A DNA stretch of 64,000 bases, taken from the NCBI GenBank assembly GCA_017654935.2, contig CM065691.1, positions 28,280,340 through 28,344,339 of the forward strand, written 5' to 3'. Source of the DNA: Phymorhynchus buccinoides (lineage: Eukaryota; Mollusca; Gastropoda; Neogastropoda; Raphitomidae). Below the pieces are notes generated by a model. The model was given only the letters and a program-made list of their open reading frames with translations, made no database searches and was not told the DNA's origin. This document shows positions 11,376 through 55,315 of the stretch, in pieces. Position 1 is the first letter of the stretch. Every line of letters starts with the position of its first letter. The position numbers and the translations under genes are program-made.

Positions 11376-13445
11376 TAATTATGACGGTGCTGACCTTGAT
11401 ATGTGTAGGCCAAACAATATTTATGGTGACAGGCCATTTGCGTATGTGGAAGCTAATCTTTGTTATTTCCGAATTTCGCTAAGCAGGTCATTTGTGTGTA
11501 TGTAAAAAGCATTTTTCTCTGAAAATAATTAATTTTGGGGTCAGAAGTTGTCTCTTGGTGTGGTCAAGGGGTAGTAAGCCCTTCATGGTGATCAGGGATC
11601 CCCTGAAGATCAAAATATAAAACTCTTAAAATTAGGGGAACGAGAGGACCTATAAACAACTCTTAAATTAGGGAAAATGCATCTCCTCAAACTGAAATCC
11701 CCCCCTCTGTTATTTTGCTTTTTCCTACGTTCACTTTGTCTCTGGATTCATAAGGACTTCTCAGAAAGATTTACCATGCCGGAAACGAAAAAAAACACAC
11801 ACGAGGGCAAAGTGGGGCCTTCTCGTCTGAACTGACCTGGGGAGAAAAAGGGGATGTGGTGGTGTTAAAATTGGTCCAACCCCAGGTTAGGCAGAAGGTG
11901 TTTCTCCTTATATGTTTTACTAATGATTGTAGGCCCCCGCCCCCCCCCTACTTGGGTCGCGACTCATCGCCATAACTTGCTATCTGCAGACAACCCATAA
12001 CAAACAACAATAACAAAGCAACAAATTCACAAGCAGCGTAACTTGGTTCGAAGAAACAACTCTTCATTATGTATCACCGTCAGTGTAATTATATGTGACA
12101 GGTGCATGGGAAGAAACGACATATAAAGATTTTTGACATAATTAGATTTTAATTTTCCCATGTATTGGAGCAAAGATTCCTTATTAATTACTCAGAAACC
12201 CGAATTGAGTTATCGTGTCGTGATATTTCATACACATACTTACACATAAGCAACGACACATGCACGCACTCGTGCGTAACACACACGCACCTGTGAGTAA
12301 TAAAAGAAAATGTGAATATATTTTCAAGTGGAAAAGAACAGAAATAAAAATACTTAAGTCTGTTAAAGCACGTCAGATGAGACATAGATTGAATTTCCGC
12401 ATTTATAGACAAAGTTGTAATTTTCAGTAATATTTGGCTGTGGTTGGGGGGGGGGGGGGGGAGAGGAGAAGAAGGGGGGGACTGGGGGGGGGGTATTCTA
12501 ACGAGTAGCAATGTAAACGCTGTACTAACAGTTTGGCAAGGTGCAGACTGACACAAAACGCCCCCCCGCCCCCGCCCCCCCCCCCCTCCCCCCCCCACTC
12601 CATTTCCTCGTTGTGGTTTATCTCTCAGTATTGCCTTTTTTTTAAAAAAACCTGCAGATTGAGTACATAAGCCTCATTCGTTCGCAAAGATGTATTTATT
12701 AATAGTAGAAAATAAAGGCGCGACTGAACAGAGCAATGAACCAGATTGAGGGCTGTGATCTGCATCTTTAATCTTAACCAAAAATAATCTTTATTCCAGT
12801 TTTCTTACGTGCGCACCACACACAGCACTAGCAAACTCCCTTGGATATATAAAGATTAGACAATGAGGGATATAAAAGAGATAGCTTACTAACTTTAAAA
12901 GACAAAAAGGCATGCAATAAACAGAGGAATAAGTGACTCAATGAAGAGAAGGGCAATGAAACATACCTTGCAAGATTTTAACTTCCGTCCCAGAATCAGG
13001 AAATCAATTTTGGAAAGCTATTAACCTTTTAACTAACAGAACTTCTGACAATAAAGCGTATTGTCCAATATCAGATTAATCCAACCTTGATGATGGCGAA
13101 CTCTCCTTTAGCTAATGTTGCTTGATAAAGTTAATCACCAATGACAAAACACATGAAGAATGAATTTTACAACAACTGGTGATTACTGTCGTTCAAAAAT
13201 ATTTAACACCCTTTACCATTCTGTCCCATATCTGTGACTGAAACATTGAATACTTATTACAGTAAAACAGTCAGGGTCAAGGGAGTTCGATTAGATAGCA
13301 AGATTTTAAACTAGCTGCACCTGCCATTGCAGAAAAAAAAAACTTACTTATGTTTACAATCTTTACATGATAAAGGACAATTTCTACCAATTTATAAGCA
13401 AGCAAAGTAATATCCTGTTACACATCAGGTGATCGTAGGGAAGAC
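11376..13445. other. stretch without recognised gene
   Basis: AT-rich single-copy-looking DNA with poly-G/poly-C runs at about 12448-12495 and 12560-12595. I saw no exon supported by splice sites and homology. Confidence 0.5.
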
Positions 13446-13642
13446 GGGTAAAAAACGCATGGGCGGGTAAGAAGCCCACCGCCAATTTCTCTTGAAATGA
13501 AGCAAATTTTCATCTCATTTTGCCCATGAGACGTAACGTTAATGTCTACATTTCGTCCTTATGGGCAAATTTGACTGAAAGTTTCTTTATTTCATGAGAT
13601 AATTGGGGTGGGCTCTTACCCGCCCATGCGCTTTTTTACCCC
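13446..13642. mobile_element. foldback MITE, about 197 bp
   Basis: The first 40 bp (GGGTAAAAAACGCATGGGCG, then GGTAAGAAGCCCACC) are the near-perfect reverse complement of the last 40 bp (GGGTGGGCTCTTACCCGCCC, then ATGCGCTTTTTTACCC). The inner halves are also partly complementary, so the whole element can fold on itself. Confidence 0.85.
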
Positions 13643-13644
13643 TC

Positions 13645-13925
13645 TTCCCCTACCATCCACCTCTAATTATCGCCCTATAGTCAGTACTTTCCGTCCTGTC
13701 AAAGCCACTGGAAAACATTTCATTCATGTATGTAAGCACTCTGAACCTTTACGATCTGACTTCATGAAATCATCAGGTTTCGTGAAAACCACTCGTGTCC
13801 ACACATCCTGCCACATCTTAATGGACAGATGTCTTTCGGATCTTAACAACACCGAGTTTACTGGCATTCTTTTTATTGATTTTGCCAGGCATTTGAAGTT
13901 ATTAATCATGCCCCTTTTGACAGAA
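13645..13925 (+). pseudogene. LINE reverse-transcriptase fragment
   Basis: The reading shows degenerate reverse-transcriptase motifs of a non-LTR element: an SNYRPI start, a block ending in KHFIHV, a CHILMDRCLSDLN block, and GILFIDFA in place of the usual GxLFxDFxKAFD, which breaks down just after. The catalytic YADD region is missing. It is an internal remnant followed by LINE-like 3' sequence and (GT)n. Confidence 0.8.
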
Positions 13926-15135
<1,210 letters not shown>

Positions 15136-15339
15136 CGGCGTGTGGTGTGATTTAATTCAGCAAACATATGCAGGTTATTGACTATGGATATTAACCCCTA
15201 TTAATAGTTGGATTCAGGAAACTCAATTTTCTTTTTCCAATCGTCAACTTAATTAAGATGCCATAACGATGTCACTGTAGCTACTGGCTATTTATAGTAG
15301 TGGTGCGAAAGAACAATCCGACAGTGAGGACTGGCAACA

Positions 15340-15497
15340 GTGTGAGACACACGTCCACTAAATCGCGCGAACTGTAAGATACGATTCGATCACGTGGTCC
15401 TCCAAGAACTGAAACAAAATTGTTTCGCGGCGCTTCGAGATCACACGTAATGGAATCGTATCGTACATCCGTACGATTTTAGCTGACGTGTGGCCGT
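15340..15497. mobile_element. short inverted-repeat element
   Basis: Arms of about 55 bp at 15342-15400 and 15440-15496 are imperfect reverse complements: GACACACGTCCACTAAATCG pairs with CGTACGATTTTAGCTGACGT, and AGATACGATTCGATCACGTG with CACACGTAATGGAATCGTAT. It would form a long hairpin. A MITE is the best guess; a structured RNA is not excluded. Confidence 0.6.
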
Positions 15498-15504
15498 GCC
15501 TGTC

Positions 15505-15669
15505 GTGTTATGGGGGGGGGGGGGGGTGGGGGGGTGTGATAGAGTGGAGTGAGGAGAAAGACACGAAACAATGTTTTATTTTTTCAGTGAACTGGATAAA
15601 CATATGCTCATGAGAGAGAGAGAAGAGAGAGAAGAGAGAGAAGAGAGAGAGAGAAGAGGAGAAGAGAAG

Positions 15670-15707
<38 letters not shown>

Positions 15708-15770
15708 GAGAGAGAGATGAGAGAGAGAGAGAGAGAGGAGAGAGAGAGGAGAGGAGAGAGAGAGACATAG
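15505..15770. repeat. poly-G and GA low-complexity tract
   Basis: A poly-G run at 15511-15534 is followed by an imperfect (GA)n tract from 15608 to 15765. No coding sequence; apparent Ser/Leu-rich frames are compositional. Confidence 0.9.
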
Positions 15771-17925
15771 TAGCCTATAGTAATCAGGTAATTTTACACC
15801 AGCCGCGAACGAAGATGAGCCGAATCTGGTAATTGTTTTCCTGCTGTCTGATGCTATGTATTCTACCACGACTAGCGTTTGAACGGAGAGACCAGAAGTT
15901 CAAATATTGCGGCGAGTTTATGTTTACGTCCTCTCGACTGAAGTCATATGGGACATTTCCTTTTACTTTTAATTTTGGGGAGAAGGGGGGGAGGGGAACT
16001 GAAAAAAGAGATTTTTCTTCTCCAAATATATACTTATTTGTTTTTTTAATTTAGTTTATTTTTTTTAAAATTATATTTCAATAGTTTTATCTTGAATAAA
16101 GGTTCAAGTTATAATATAGTGCCATGGCTCGCACCAGACTATTCTAGTTATAAATACTTTTACGTTTGTTTTTTTTGTGAGAAATGTTAGAAAAAACTGT
16201 TAGCTGGAGCATGGATTTAAATTTGCAAGGACCACTTTTTAACAAGAATACATAACCAAGGTTTAAAAATCAAATAAGGTCTGAGGAAACGAAAAAACTA
16301 TTTACATCTTTTTCTTTATTGTTCAAACATATTTTTAAAAAATTTTTACGTAGAGTACGGAAACTCCTCTCAAAATAAAACAATTTTCTTCAGAAAATAT
16401 TTTAGTATATAACTTATTAAGGTTTCTGAGAGAGCTAGGGTCCCCTATTTTTTATTCAAATGTTGCATGTTGGATAGTAGTTTTAATTCTAGCCATTTCG
16501 AAGGTCAAGGTCACTGCAGCCGTTTTTATGCCAACACAGTCCTAGGGAAGAAATCTGAAACTTAGGAGCTCAATGTTGCATGCGAATAAGTAATAGGATC
16601 TCGTCTAGTTAACAATGAAGGTTATTGCTCAAAAGTTAGGTCACTCTGGCCGTTGGTTTTCCCCCCCCCCCCGCCCCCCCCAAGACACACACCAAGGAAG
16701 CAACTCTTGCTTTGAACAGCCACATCCACCACTTTGCACTTTTACTGTTCCTTTACTCTGTGGTCACAGATAAGTTAGTGGTTGACCTTGTTTTCCTCCC
16801 TCATTCACTAATTTGGTCAGTTGAGGGTTAATGTTAGTGGTTGTAATCTATCTCTGTCTCCTTTCCCTCTCTGTCTCTGTCTCTCTCTCTCTCAGTCTCT
16901 TTCTCTCCAGTCTCTTGCTCCTGTCCCTCTCTCTCGAGCTTTTGCTTGCCTTACTTTATACAATGACTCCGTCACATTAAGTAATCATCACGTTTACATA
17001 CAATTACAGCATTTTCCCCCCCCCCATTTGACTTGACAGGGAAAGTAACCTTCGGTGGGGAAACACTAACCATTTAACTTTAGTCCCTAGATGCAAGTCT
17101 CCACCATGTCACCCTTCACGTGTTTTTAGTTTGGCTTTGACATGTTTACAGAGGGCGCCGCGAGGCCGTGTGAACGCTCTATCGGACCGAAACTCCACAT
17201 CGAACAAAAAACTAGGCCTACTGTGATGGCGTATCCACAGACAAAATCGTTCAAAGTGATCAGTGTGTTGGGATACCTTTTATCTGTCGCTGGCCATTTC
17301 ACAAGATCTCTGAATTATCCAGCACGCTTTATTCCGTCCGTGAAGTGGTTGGTTACACAACAACCATGACTGAAATTCCATCGGTTGCCAGTGCTTGTCA
17401 GATATAAAGAAAGGTAACTCAGCTGGTTGCTGAGAAATTTTCCGATGCGCTGTTATAATGATTTTATGACATGTCCCCCAGCCACATGTTTGGAAACAAC
17501 GGCACGTTTCTACGAATCCAATAATATTCTATTGGGCCGAAGTTAATTTAAACTATAGCGATCCGATCAGCAGAAAGTGTTCACGAAACGTCCAAGGTAA
17601 AAGTAATGGTGCCAAAGCCTGGTTGAGTAGAGAACGGGGCTCGCTGTTCATGTGCGGCACCAGCAATAATAAGAACGCCCCGGGTGCGATGATGTGATGG
17701 AATCAAATTGCCCAGGCAAAAATGGTTGCTCTGGTGGAGAGAGGGAAACTGTTTATTTTACCACACGATAAAAAAAAAATTGGCCCCCCCAAAAAAAAAA
17801 CGAAGCAATACAACGCATCAGCTGTGTTGATTTTACAACAACGAAGATAATGACCAAATCACAATAATGCAGCACACAGTAAGACCCAGAAGGCCATAAT
17901 CGTCTCTCTCTCTCTCCTCTCGTCT

Positions 17926-17962
<37 letters not shown>

Positions 17963-18135
17963 ACTCATCCCATGTGTGTGTTACTGTTACTATGGGGATG
18001 TGTGTGTGGTTTACATGTGACCAATTGTGTCATAGTATGTCTCATAGTGTGTGCCAGCAGAGGGGGGATAGATAGGGCCATTAAGGGGGTGGGTTGTACA
18101 GCGGGTTTCTGGGCCCCCCACCCTGCCGCTTGTAG
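15771..18135. other. stretch without recognised gene
   Basis: It contains poly-C runs (16660-16680), a CT-rich tract (16850-16935 and 17900-17960) and otherwise AT-rich unique-looking DNA. No exon with homology was seen, in particular no N-terminal TAF1 exon. Confidence 0.5.
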
Positions 18136-18370
18136 GGTTAATATTCCTAGCTCGTTAAAATTCCTAGCCCGATACTATGAGAGTGACTATTTGCGACAAC
18201 CACAAAATTCACTTTTTCGTTTTTATTTTTTTTGAACCATTTACCTAGCCCTAACCCTAACCCTATCCCTAACCCTAGAAAAAAGTGAAATTTGTCACTC
18301 ATGTTCAATGTCGCAAAATGCCGCAAATAGTATAGCGAGCTAGTAAGTATAGTATGAGCGAATGAGCCTA
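18136..18370. repeat. interstitial telomere-like repeat in an imperfect palindrome
   Basis: 18249-18278 is five consecutive CCCTAA-type units with one T variant (CCCTAACCCTAACCCTAT, then CCCTAACCCTAG). Metazoan telomeres are TTAGGG repeats. The flanks are imperfect inverted repeats: CACAAAATTCACTTTTTCG pairs with AAAAAAGTGAAATTTGT, and ATACTATGAG with CTATACTTAC-like sequence. Confidence 0.7.
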
Positions 18371-18683
18371 GGAATTTAACCGAACTCTGCCCCCCAACCC
18401 GACTCTGGCCCCCCCCCCCCCCCCCCCCTAACAAAAAATAGATAAATAAGAGAACGAAAGAAAAAGAGGGGGAAATTCATGACTTCATAAAATTTTGGCT
18501 GTTTAAGTATATAATCCACATTTTTGGCCCGTAACGGAGATCATCTAATGACAGAAAAGAGCGAAACAGATTGCTCTTTCCGTCATCAGATTATCTTCTC
18601 TTACGGGCAAAAATGTGGATTTTGCCGAAATTTCATGCCAGAGTTTTACCATGTTCTCCCAGGAGAGGCCTTTGTGCCTTTCC

Positions 18684-18836
18684 AATAGGGCATTTGCCAC
18701 GAGTGTTCGTTCACTATTCTGGACTACTAATTTGCCCGCACTCGTTCTGCCCGAGTTACGCTGACCTTTCTAATTCAACTCTCTAAATTCAGCTCAGTGA
18801 AATTCAAGGTCGCCGGGGCGTGGCAAATGCACTATT
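18684..18836 (-). mobile_element. short MITE with AATAGGGCATT ends, copy B
   Basis: Inverted copy of the element at 6984-7138. It begins CCAATAGGGCATTTGCCACG and ends GGCAAATGCACTATTACC. Most of the interior matches copy A in reverse complement. Confidence 0.8.
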
Positions 18837-18929
18837 ACCATCAGCTTCCAGGGGACAAAGCCACACACACAGGGGGCCCCAACCAAGCCATTGGAACCAC
18901 CCCTCCCTGGGCTGACTGATCCACCCCTA

Positions 18930-19218
18930 GTGTGTTTGTGTGCGTGTGTGTGTGCGACATGTTTTGTACAACTAGTGTATGTTTGTGTAAGTGTGTGTGC
19001 GTTTCAGTAAGACTAAGTAATGTGATTCTGTGCGTTTTGATGAAAGGTGTGTGTGGGTCTGTGTGTAGTATGTCTGTGTGCAAGAACGCGTTCACTCGCG
19101 TGCATGTACATACATGTATACAAGTGACTAGTGTGAGTGTTTCAATGCTGACTGTAAAGCACTTTGTGCTCACTTAAAAGCGCTAATAAATATGTTTATT
19201 ATTATTATTATTATATTC
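18930..19218 (+). mobile_element. LINE/SINE 3' tail
   Basis: A GT-rich segment ends with GTAAAGCACTTTGTGCTCAC, AAAAGCGCTAATAAATATG and (TTA)n at 19197-19216, the tail type shared by several insertions in the window. Confidence 0.6.
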
Positions 19219-19390
19219 AGGGTGTGTTGGGTCACTGGACCCGAAAATGCTGCCGCGTGGCTGGTTGGTCTAGCGTTTTCACGCTCTAGTTATTGTGGAT
19301 GTTGTTGTTGCATTGGGTTTAGCATGCATGCATGATTTTTTTCTTCTTCTAATTTTTTATATAATTTATTAACTTTCTTTTTTAAGTTAC

Positions 19391-19583
19391 AGCGGAACCT
19401 CCCTTATAAGAACTTCAAAAACCATCTAAAGATGAAGGTCTTATAGTGGGAGGGAGTAAGTAAATCAGGGAGGTAAATTTGAATACTTACAAAAGAAGGG
19501 CAATGTTCTCAGAGAAGTAGAGTCAGTATGTGGGAGGGAGTCTTATAATCGAGGGGGCGTCTTCTTAAGGGAGGTTCCACTGA
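19391..19583. mobile_element. CAGTGGAACCTCC terminal-repeat element, copy 1
   Basis: It starts CAGCGGAACCTCCCTTATAA and ends TTAAGGGAGGTTCCACTG, so the termini are inverted repeats. Related copies are at 40374-40543 and 51370-51714. TA flanks and the CAGTGGAACCTC ends resemble pogo/Tigger-type elements, but the superfamily is inferred. No transposase is present. Confidence 0.75.
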
Positions 19584-19639
19584 ACTTTGCTTTTTTCCCT
19601 TCAGGCTATTATTTTCAATGTTTGAACTTGGTTACCCTG

Positions 19640-19835
19640 TACTTTCCCGACTATATTTGTATACTATAAGGCGATATTTTCCAATAGATCTGAGACCCCT
19701 GCGCCTTATAATATGACTGATAATATAGTAAGAAACGTATCATAACAAAATCTGAACTTTTGTGTAAAATTTGGGGGGTGCGCCCCCCCATGGGTTATAT
19801 ACTCCATAATCAGATGCGCCTTGTAGTTGTACAGT
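19640..19835. mobile_element. dispersed repeat, GACTATAAGGCG family
   Basis: It shares GACTATA..TAAGGCGAT, AGATCTGAGACC, GCGCCTTATAAT and TTGTGTAAAATTTGGGGGGT with 40185-40350, and parts with 46310-46455 and 63190-63275. The ends (CGGACTATAAGGCG and its inverse) suggest a DNA-transposon remnant. Confidence 0.65.
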
Positions 19836-20650
19836 TGTGGTCCATAAAAATACGTGGTACTTTTATTTGATTTAACTTTTGAGTGCCAGTGGTTTGATTG
19901 TTAAGTTTTTTGTGTGAACATTGCATTGTGTTGTTACTTGTAACTTGAATTAAACTGGACAACTTTATAATAACAAACTTGATTTTAACAGCACATTTGG
20001 CGCACAAATTCCACGTTTGCAATATTTATTGTCACTCATATAGTTTTAATAGATTCTTATCAACAATGGATCTAATGCCAGCAATGGAAAAGCTGTTAAC
20101 ATCTAGATTCTAATACTAGAATGACGGAAGCAACTGTTTATGATTTTTTGGTCATATTTAGATTACATGTCAAGAACATACAACATTACATAGGAGTTTA
20201 TGTCAAAAATGGAAAATTTCTTAAATTCTGTCTTGAACGAAGTTGAAAATACATGCCTTTGCCGTTTGGGCAGATTTCACATTAGGCCTATCAATCCATC
20301 ATGTCCGTCGAGGACTGCATTTGACCCGATTTGGAAACGAATATGGACATGGACAAACGAAGGAAAGTAGGTCATGAATGAGTATTGTCCGCAGTCTGCT
20401 CCTTCTCTTGCGTCACTGTATGCCAACTGTCGGTGTCAGGGCTGGAACGTGCGCTCTGTTCACTGAAGCAATTCACCAGCTTTGTGCACTGCTTTACTCA
20501 CACTGTTGTTACAGTGCCAAGTGGATGTTTTGTCGACACAATTTGAAGTAGCCCCTGCAGTCTTTATTGCTGACCATTATCATATAGATATCAGGACAGT
20601 TGAACAGTAGTCATAGTTTGCAATGTGCACTTTTTATGTAGAGATATTAA

Positions 20651-20905
20651 CCCTTTCACCGCTAATGTCGCTTTTATGCACCACAATGGTTCGATCACCC
20701 ATGGATCACCAAAAAAAAAGGCATCAAATCATGGCCTGTAATCTGGAGACCTAGGCTATTTTCTTAATGTTGGGAGGTAAGAATAGGCTTAATGTTTTAC
20801 ATGTCACAGAGGAATCCGCAATATTGCAGATATTATTTTTATTTCTCTACCCAGTTAAAGTTTAAAAGGTAACTTTTGGCTAAATATTGGCTGTCGGCGA
20901 AAGGG
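20651..20905. mobile_element. TTAA-flanked MITE, CCCTTTC family
   Basis: 255 bp between TTAA at 20647-20650 and 20906-20909. Left end CCCTTTCACCGC, right end GGCGAAAGGG. The interior (TAATGTCGC, TGCACCACAATGGTT, GGAGGTAAGAATAGGC) recurs in the copies at 35673-35779, 40999-41228, 41233-41452, 45574-46053 and 53965-54145. piggyBac-like by TTAA target duplication and CCC termini. Confidence 0.85.
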
Positions 20906-21097
20906 TTAAGAGGCAGGAACACATACGCTAAATTAGTAAGTGTTTGCACAGACTTCATGTTTCAATTAAGGTTGTATAGAAAATGGAATCATTGGTCACT
21001 GCACTGCTTTCGGTGTACAATTAAAGAAAAAAATTATTACAATATTAGGAAAACCCGAAAAGGTAGAAATAACTAGAATAAAAGATGGAACCTCTGT

Positions 21098-21597
21098 NNN
21101 NNNNNNNNNNNNNNNNNNNNNNNNNNNNNNNNNNNNNNNNNNNNNNNNNNNNNNNNNNNNNNNNNNNNNNNNNNNNNNNNNNNNNNNNNNNNNNNNNNNN
21201 NNNNNNNNNNNNNNNNNNNNNNNNNNNNNNNNNNNNNNNNNNNNNNNNNNNNNNNNNNNNNNNNNNNNNNNNNNNNNNNNNNNNNNNNNNNNNNNNNNNN
21301 NNNNNNNNNNNNNNNNNNNNNNNNNNNNNNNNNNNNNNNNNNNNNNNNNNNNNNNNNNNNNNNNNNNNNNNNNNNNNNNNNNNNNNNNNNNNNNNNNNNN
21401 NNNNNNNNNNNNNNNNNNNNNNNNNNNNNNNNNNNNNNNNNNNNNNNNNNNNNNNNNNNNNNNNNNNNNNNNNNNNNNNNNNNNNNNNNNNNNNNNNNNN
21501 NNNNNNNNNNNNNNNNNNNNNNNNNNNNNNNNNNNNNNNNNNNNNNNNNNNNNNNNNNNNNNNNNNNNNNNNNNNNNNNNNNNNNNNNNNNNNNNNN
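21098..21597. other. assembly gap, exactly 500 N
   Basis: A run of exactly 500 N, a typical placeholder of unknown true length. It abuts a tandem repeat on its right. Upstream exons of TAF1 are missing from the window and may lie in it. Confidence 0.98.
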
Positions 21598-21639
21598 CCT
21601 GAAGAAAAATCGCTTAGCTTTGTCTAATAAAATAGAGTG

Positions 21640-22447
21640 AAGGCAAGAATCTTATGCAATGAAATTGACTGAAGGCAAGAATCGTGTGCAATAAAGTTGA
21701 CTGAAGGCAAGAATCTTATGCAATGAAATAAACTGTAGGCAAGAATCTTTATGCAATAAAATATACTGAAGGCAAGAATCGTATGCAATAAAATAGACTG
21801 AAGGCAAGAATCGTATGCAATAAAATAGACTGAAGGCAAGAATCTTATGCAATAAAATAGACAAGGCAAGAATCTTATGCAATGAAATTGACTGAAGGCA
21901 ATAATCTTATGCAATAAAATAGACTGAAGGCAAGAATCTTATGCAATAAAATTTACTGAAGGCAATAATCTTATGCAATAAAAGTGACTGAAGGCAGGAA
22001 TCTTATGCAATAACATAAACTGAAGGCAAGAATCTTATGCAATAAAAATGACTGAAGGTAAGAATCTTATGCAATAAAATTGACTGAAGGTAAGAATCTT
22101 ATGCAATAAAATTGACTGAAGGTAAGAATCTTATGCAATAAAATAGACTGAAGGTAAGAATCTTATGCAATAAAATTGACTGAAGGTAAGAATCTTATGC
22201 AATAAAATTGACTGAAGGTAAGAATCTTATGCAATAAAATAGACAAGGTAAGAATCTTATGCAAGAAAATTGACTGAAGGTAAGAATCTTATGCAATAAA
22301 GATGACTGAAGGCAATAATCTTATGCAATGAAATTGTGAAAGCAAAAATCTTGTGCAATGAAATTGACTGAAGGCAAGAATCTTATGCAATAAAATTGAC
22401 TGAAGGCAAAAATCTTGTGCAATAAAATATTAAACTGAAGGCAAGAA
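21640..22447. repeat. about 32-bp minisatellite next to the gap
   Basis: About 25 tandem copies of a unit containing GACTGAAGGCAAGAATCTTA followed by TGCAATAAAAT. GGTAAG replaces GGCAAG in the central copies. The array ends about 35 bp before TAF1 exon 1 of this window. Open frames on the minus strand are repeat artefacts. Confidence 0.95.
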
Positions 22448-22482
22448 TCGCGTGCTCATTAGCAACCCATCATGCATTGCAG

Positions 22483-54257
<31,775 letters not shown>

Positions 54258-54444
54258 GTAGGGTGGGGATGTGGGTGTAGGTGGGGGGTGGGGGGAGAAG
54301 GTGTTGTCAAGTGATGGTTCCTCTGACAAGATTGCCTACCTTTTCAGGAACCTTTAGGCTGTGTCCCGTTCTGTTGCCTCGTTAGTATAAATTGTTTTAG
54401 GGATCTTATCTACATTTCCATGGGCCTTTTGATGGGTGGGAGAG

Positions 54445-54447
<3 letters not shown>

Positions 54448-54532
<85 letters not shown>

Positions 54533-54545
54533 TTCTCTCCCTCCC
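54448..54545. repeat. CT microsatellite
   Basis: (CT)n with TTTCTC interruptions at the 3' side, in the TAF1 intron after exon 21. Confidence 0.95.
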
Positions 54546-54856
54546 TCCCATCCTTTCTCTCTTGATGTGGTCTGTTGTTTTTGGTAAACACATTTTGAAC
54601 TTTCTTCAACCTTAGATACCTTTTGCATGCTTAATTTAGGTGTGTCCACACCTTCTTTGTCGGTAGAAGACAAGGCTGCAGTGACCCAATTTCATTGAAG
54701 TTTGCAATAAAAATGTATTCACTGTGATGCTTGCTGATGATGAAAAACCCATTGAATGAATAAATAAAGCCTTCAACTACACCTGTGTGATGTTTTTTTC
54801 TGTGTGAATGATGAATGTAATTCACTACAAACACTGAAACAAGCCTGGGTCAGAGG

Positions 54857-55242
54857 CCGTGATAGCCGGCGGCGCCATTTTTCCATCAAGCCTGCGGGCA
54901 GCTTGAATCACCCACCATCGAAACTCGCGAAGTGACTGTCATTGACACCACGCACACACAGCGAAGACCAACCAATGAAAAGCTAGAAGACTGAGGAATG
55001 ACGTAGTCGTAGTCTCGAACTCGCCATCGATCGTTTGAGAGTAGAAATATTCAGTTGAAAAGTATCAAATTTTTCGGGATTCTACCATTTCTACAATTTT
55101 CAACGTACTATATCGTGTCGCATATGAAAAGAAAGCTTAATCTTTACTCTTTTAATGATGCAAGTTTCGAACCGGAAATCATAGCCCATGCCAGTCATTG
55201 GTAGTTGAAAGAGAGAACCCCACAGATTCTCAGTCAATAGCA
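54857..55242 (+). promoter_or_regulatory. probable promoter/5' UTR of the nested transposase-like gene
   Basis: GC-richer than its surroundings. It has a CCAAT motif at 54972-54976, a cAMP-response-like TGACGTAG at 54999-55006, an inverted CCAAT (ATTGG) at 55197-55201 and no TATA box close to the ATG at 55243. These are sequence suggestions only; the transcription start is unknown. Confidence 0.35.
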
Positions 55243-55315
55243 ATGGCGGCGCCCACGAGTAAATCAACATGCGATCATGATGCTAATCATTTGGAGTCGA
55301 TCTCGGAATCGCTGC
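55243..55315 (+). CDS. transposase-like gene exon 1
   Basis: Start ATGGCGGCGCCC in a good context; reads MAAPTSKSTCDHDANHLESI, SESL and the first base of Arg25. Donor CTGC then GTAAGT. 73 nt joins exon 2 in phase. Confidence 0.7.

Noticed and set aside
21085..21627. 180-aa frame
   Set aside because: It consists almost entirely of the 500-N gap.
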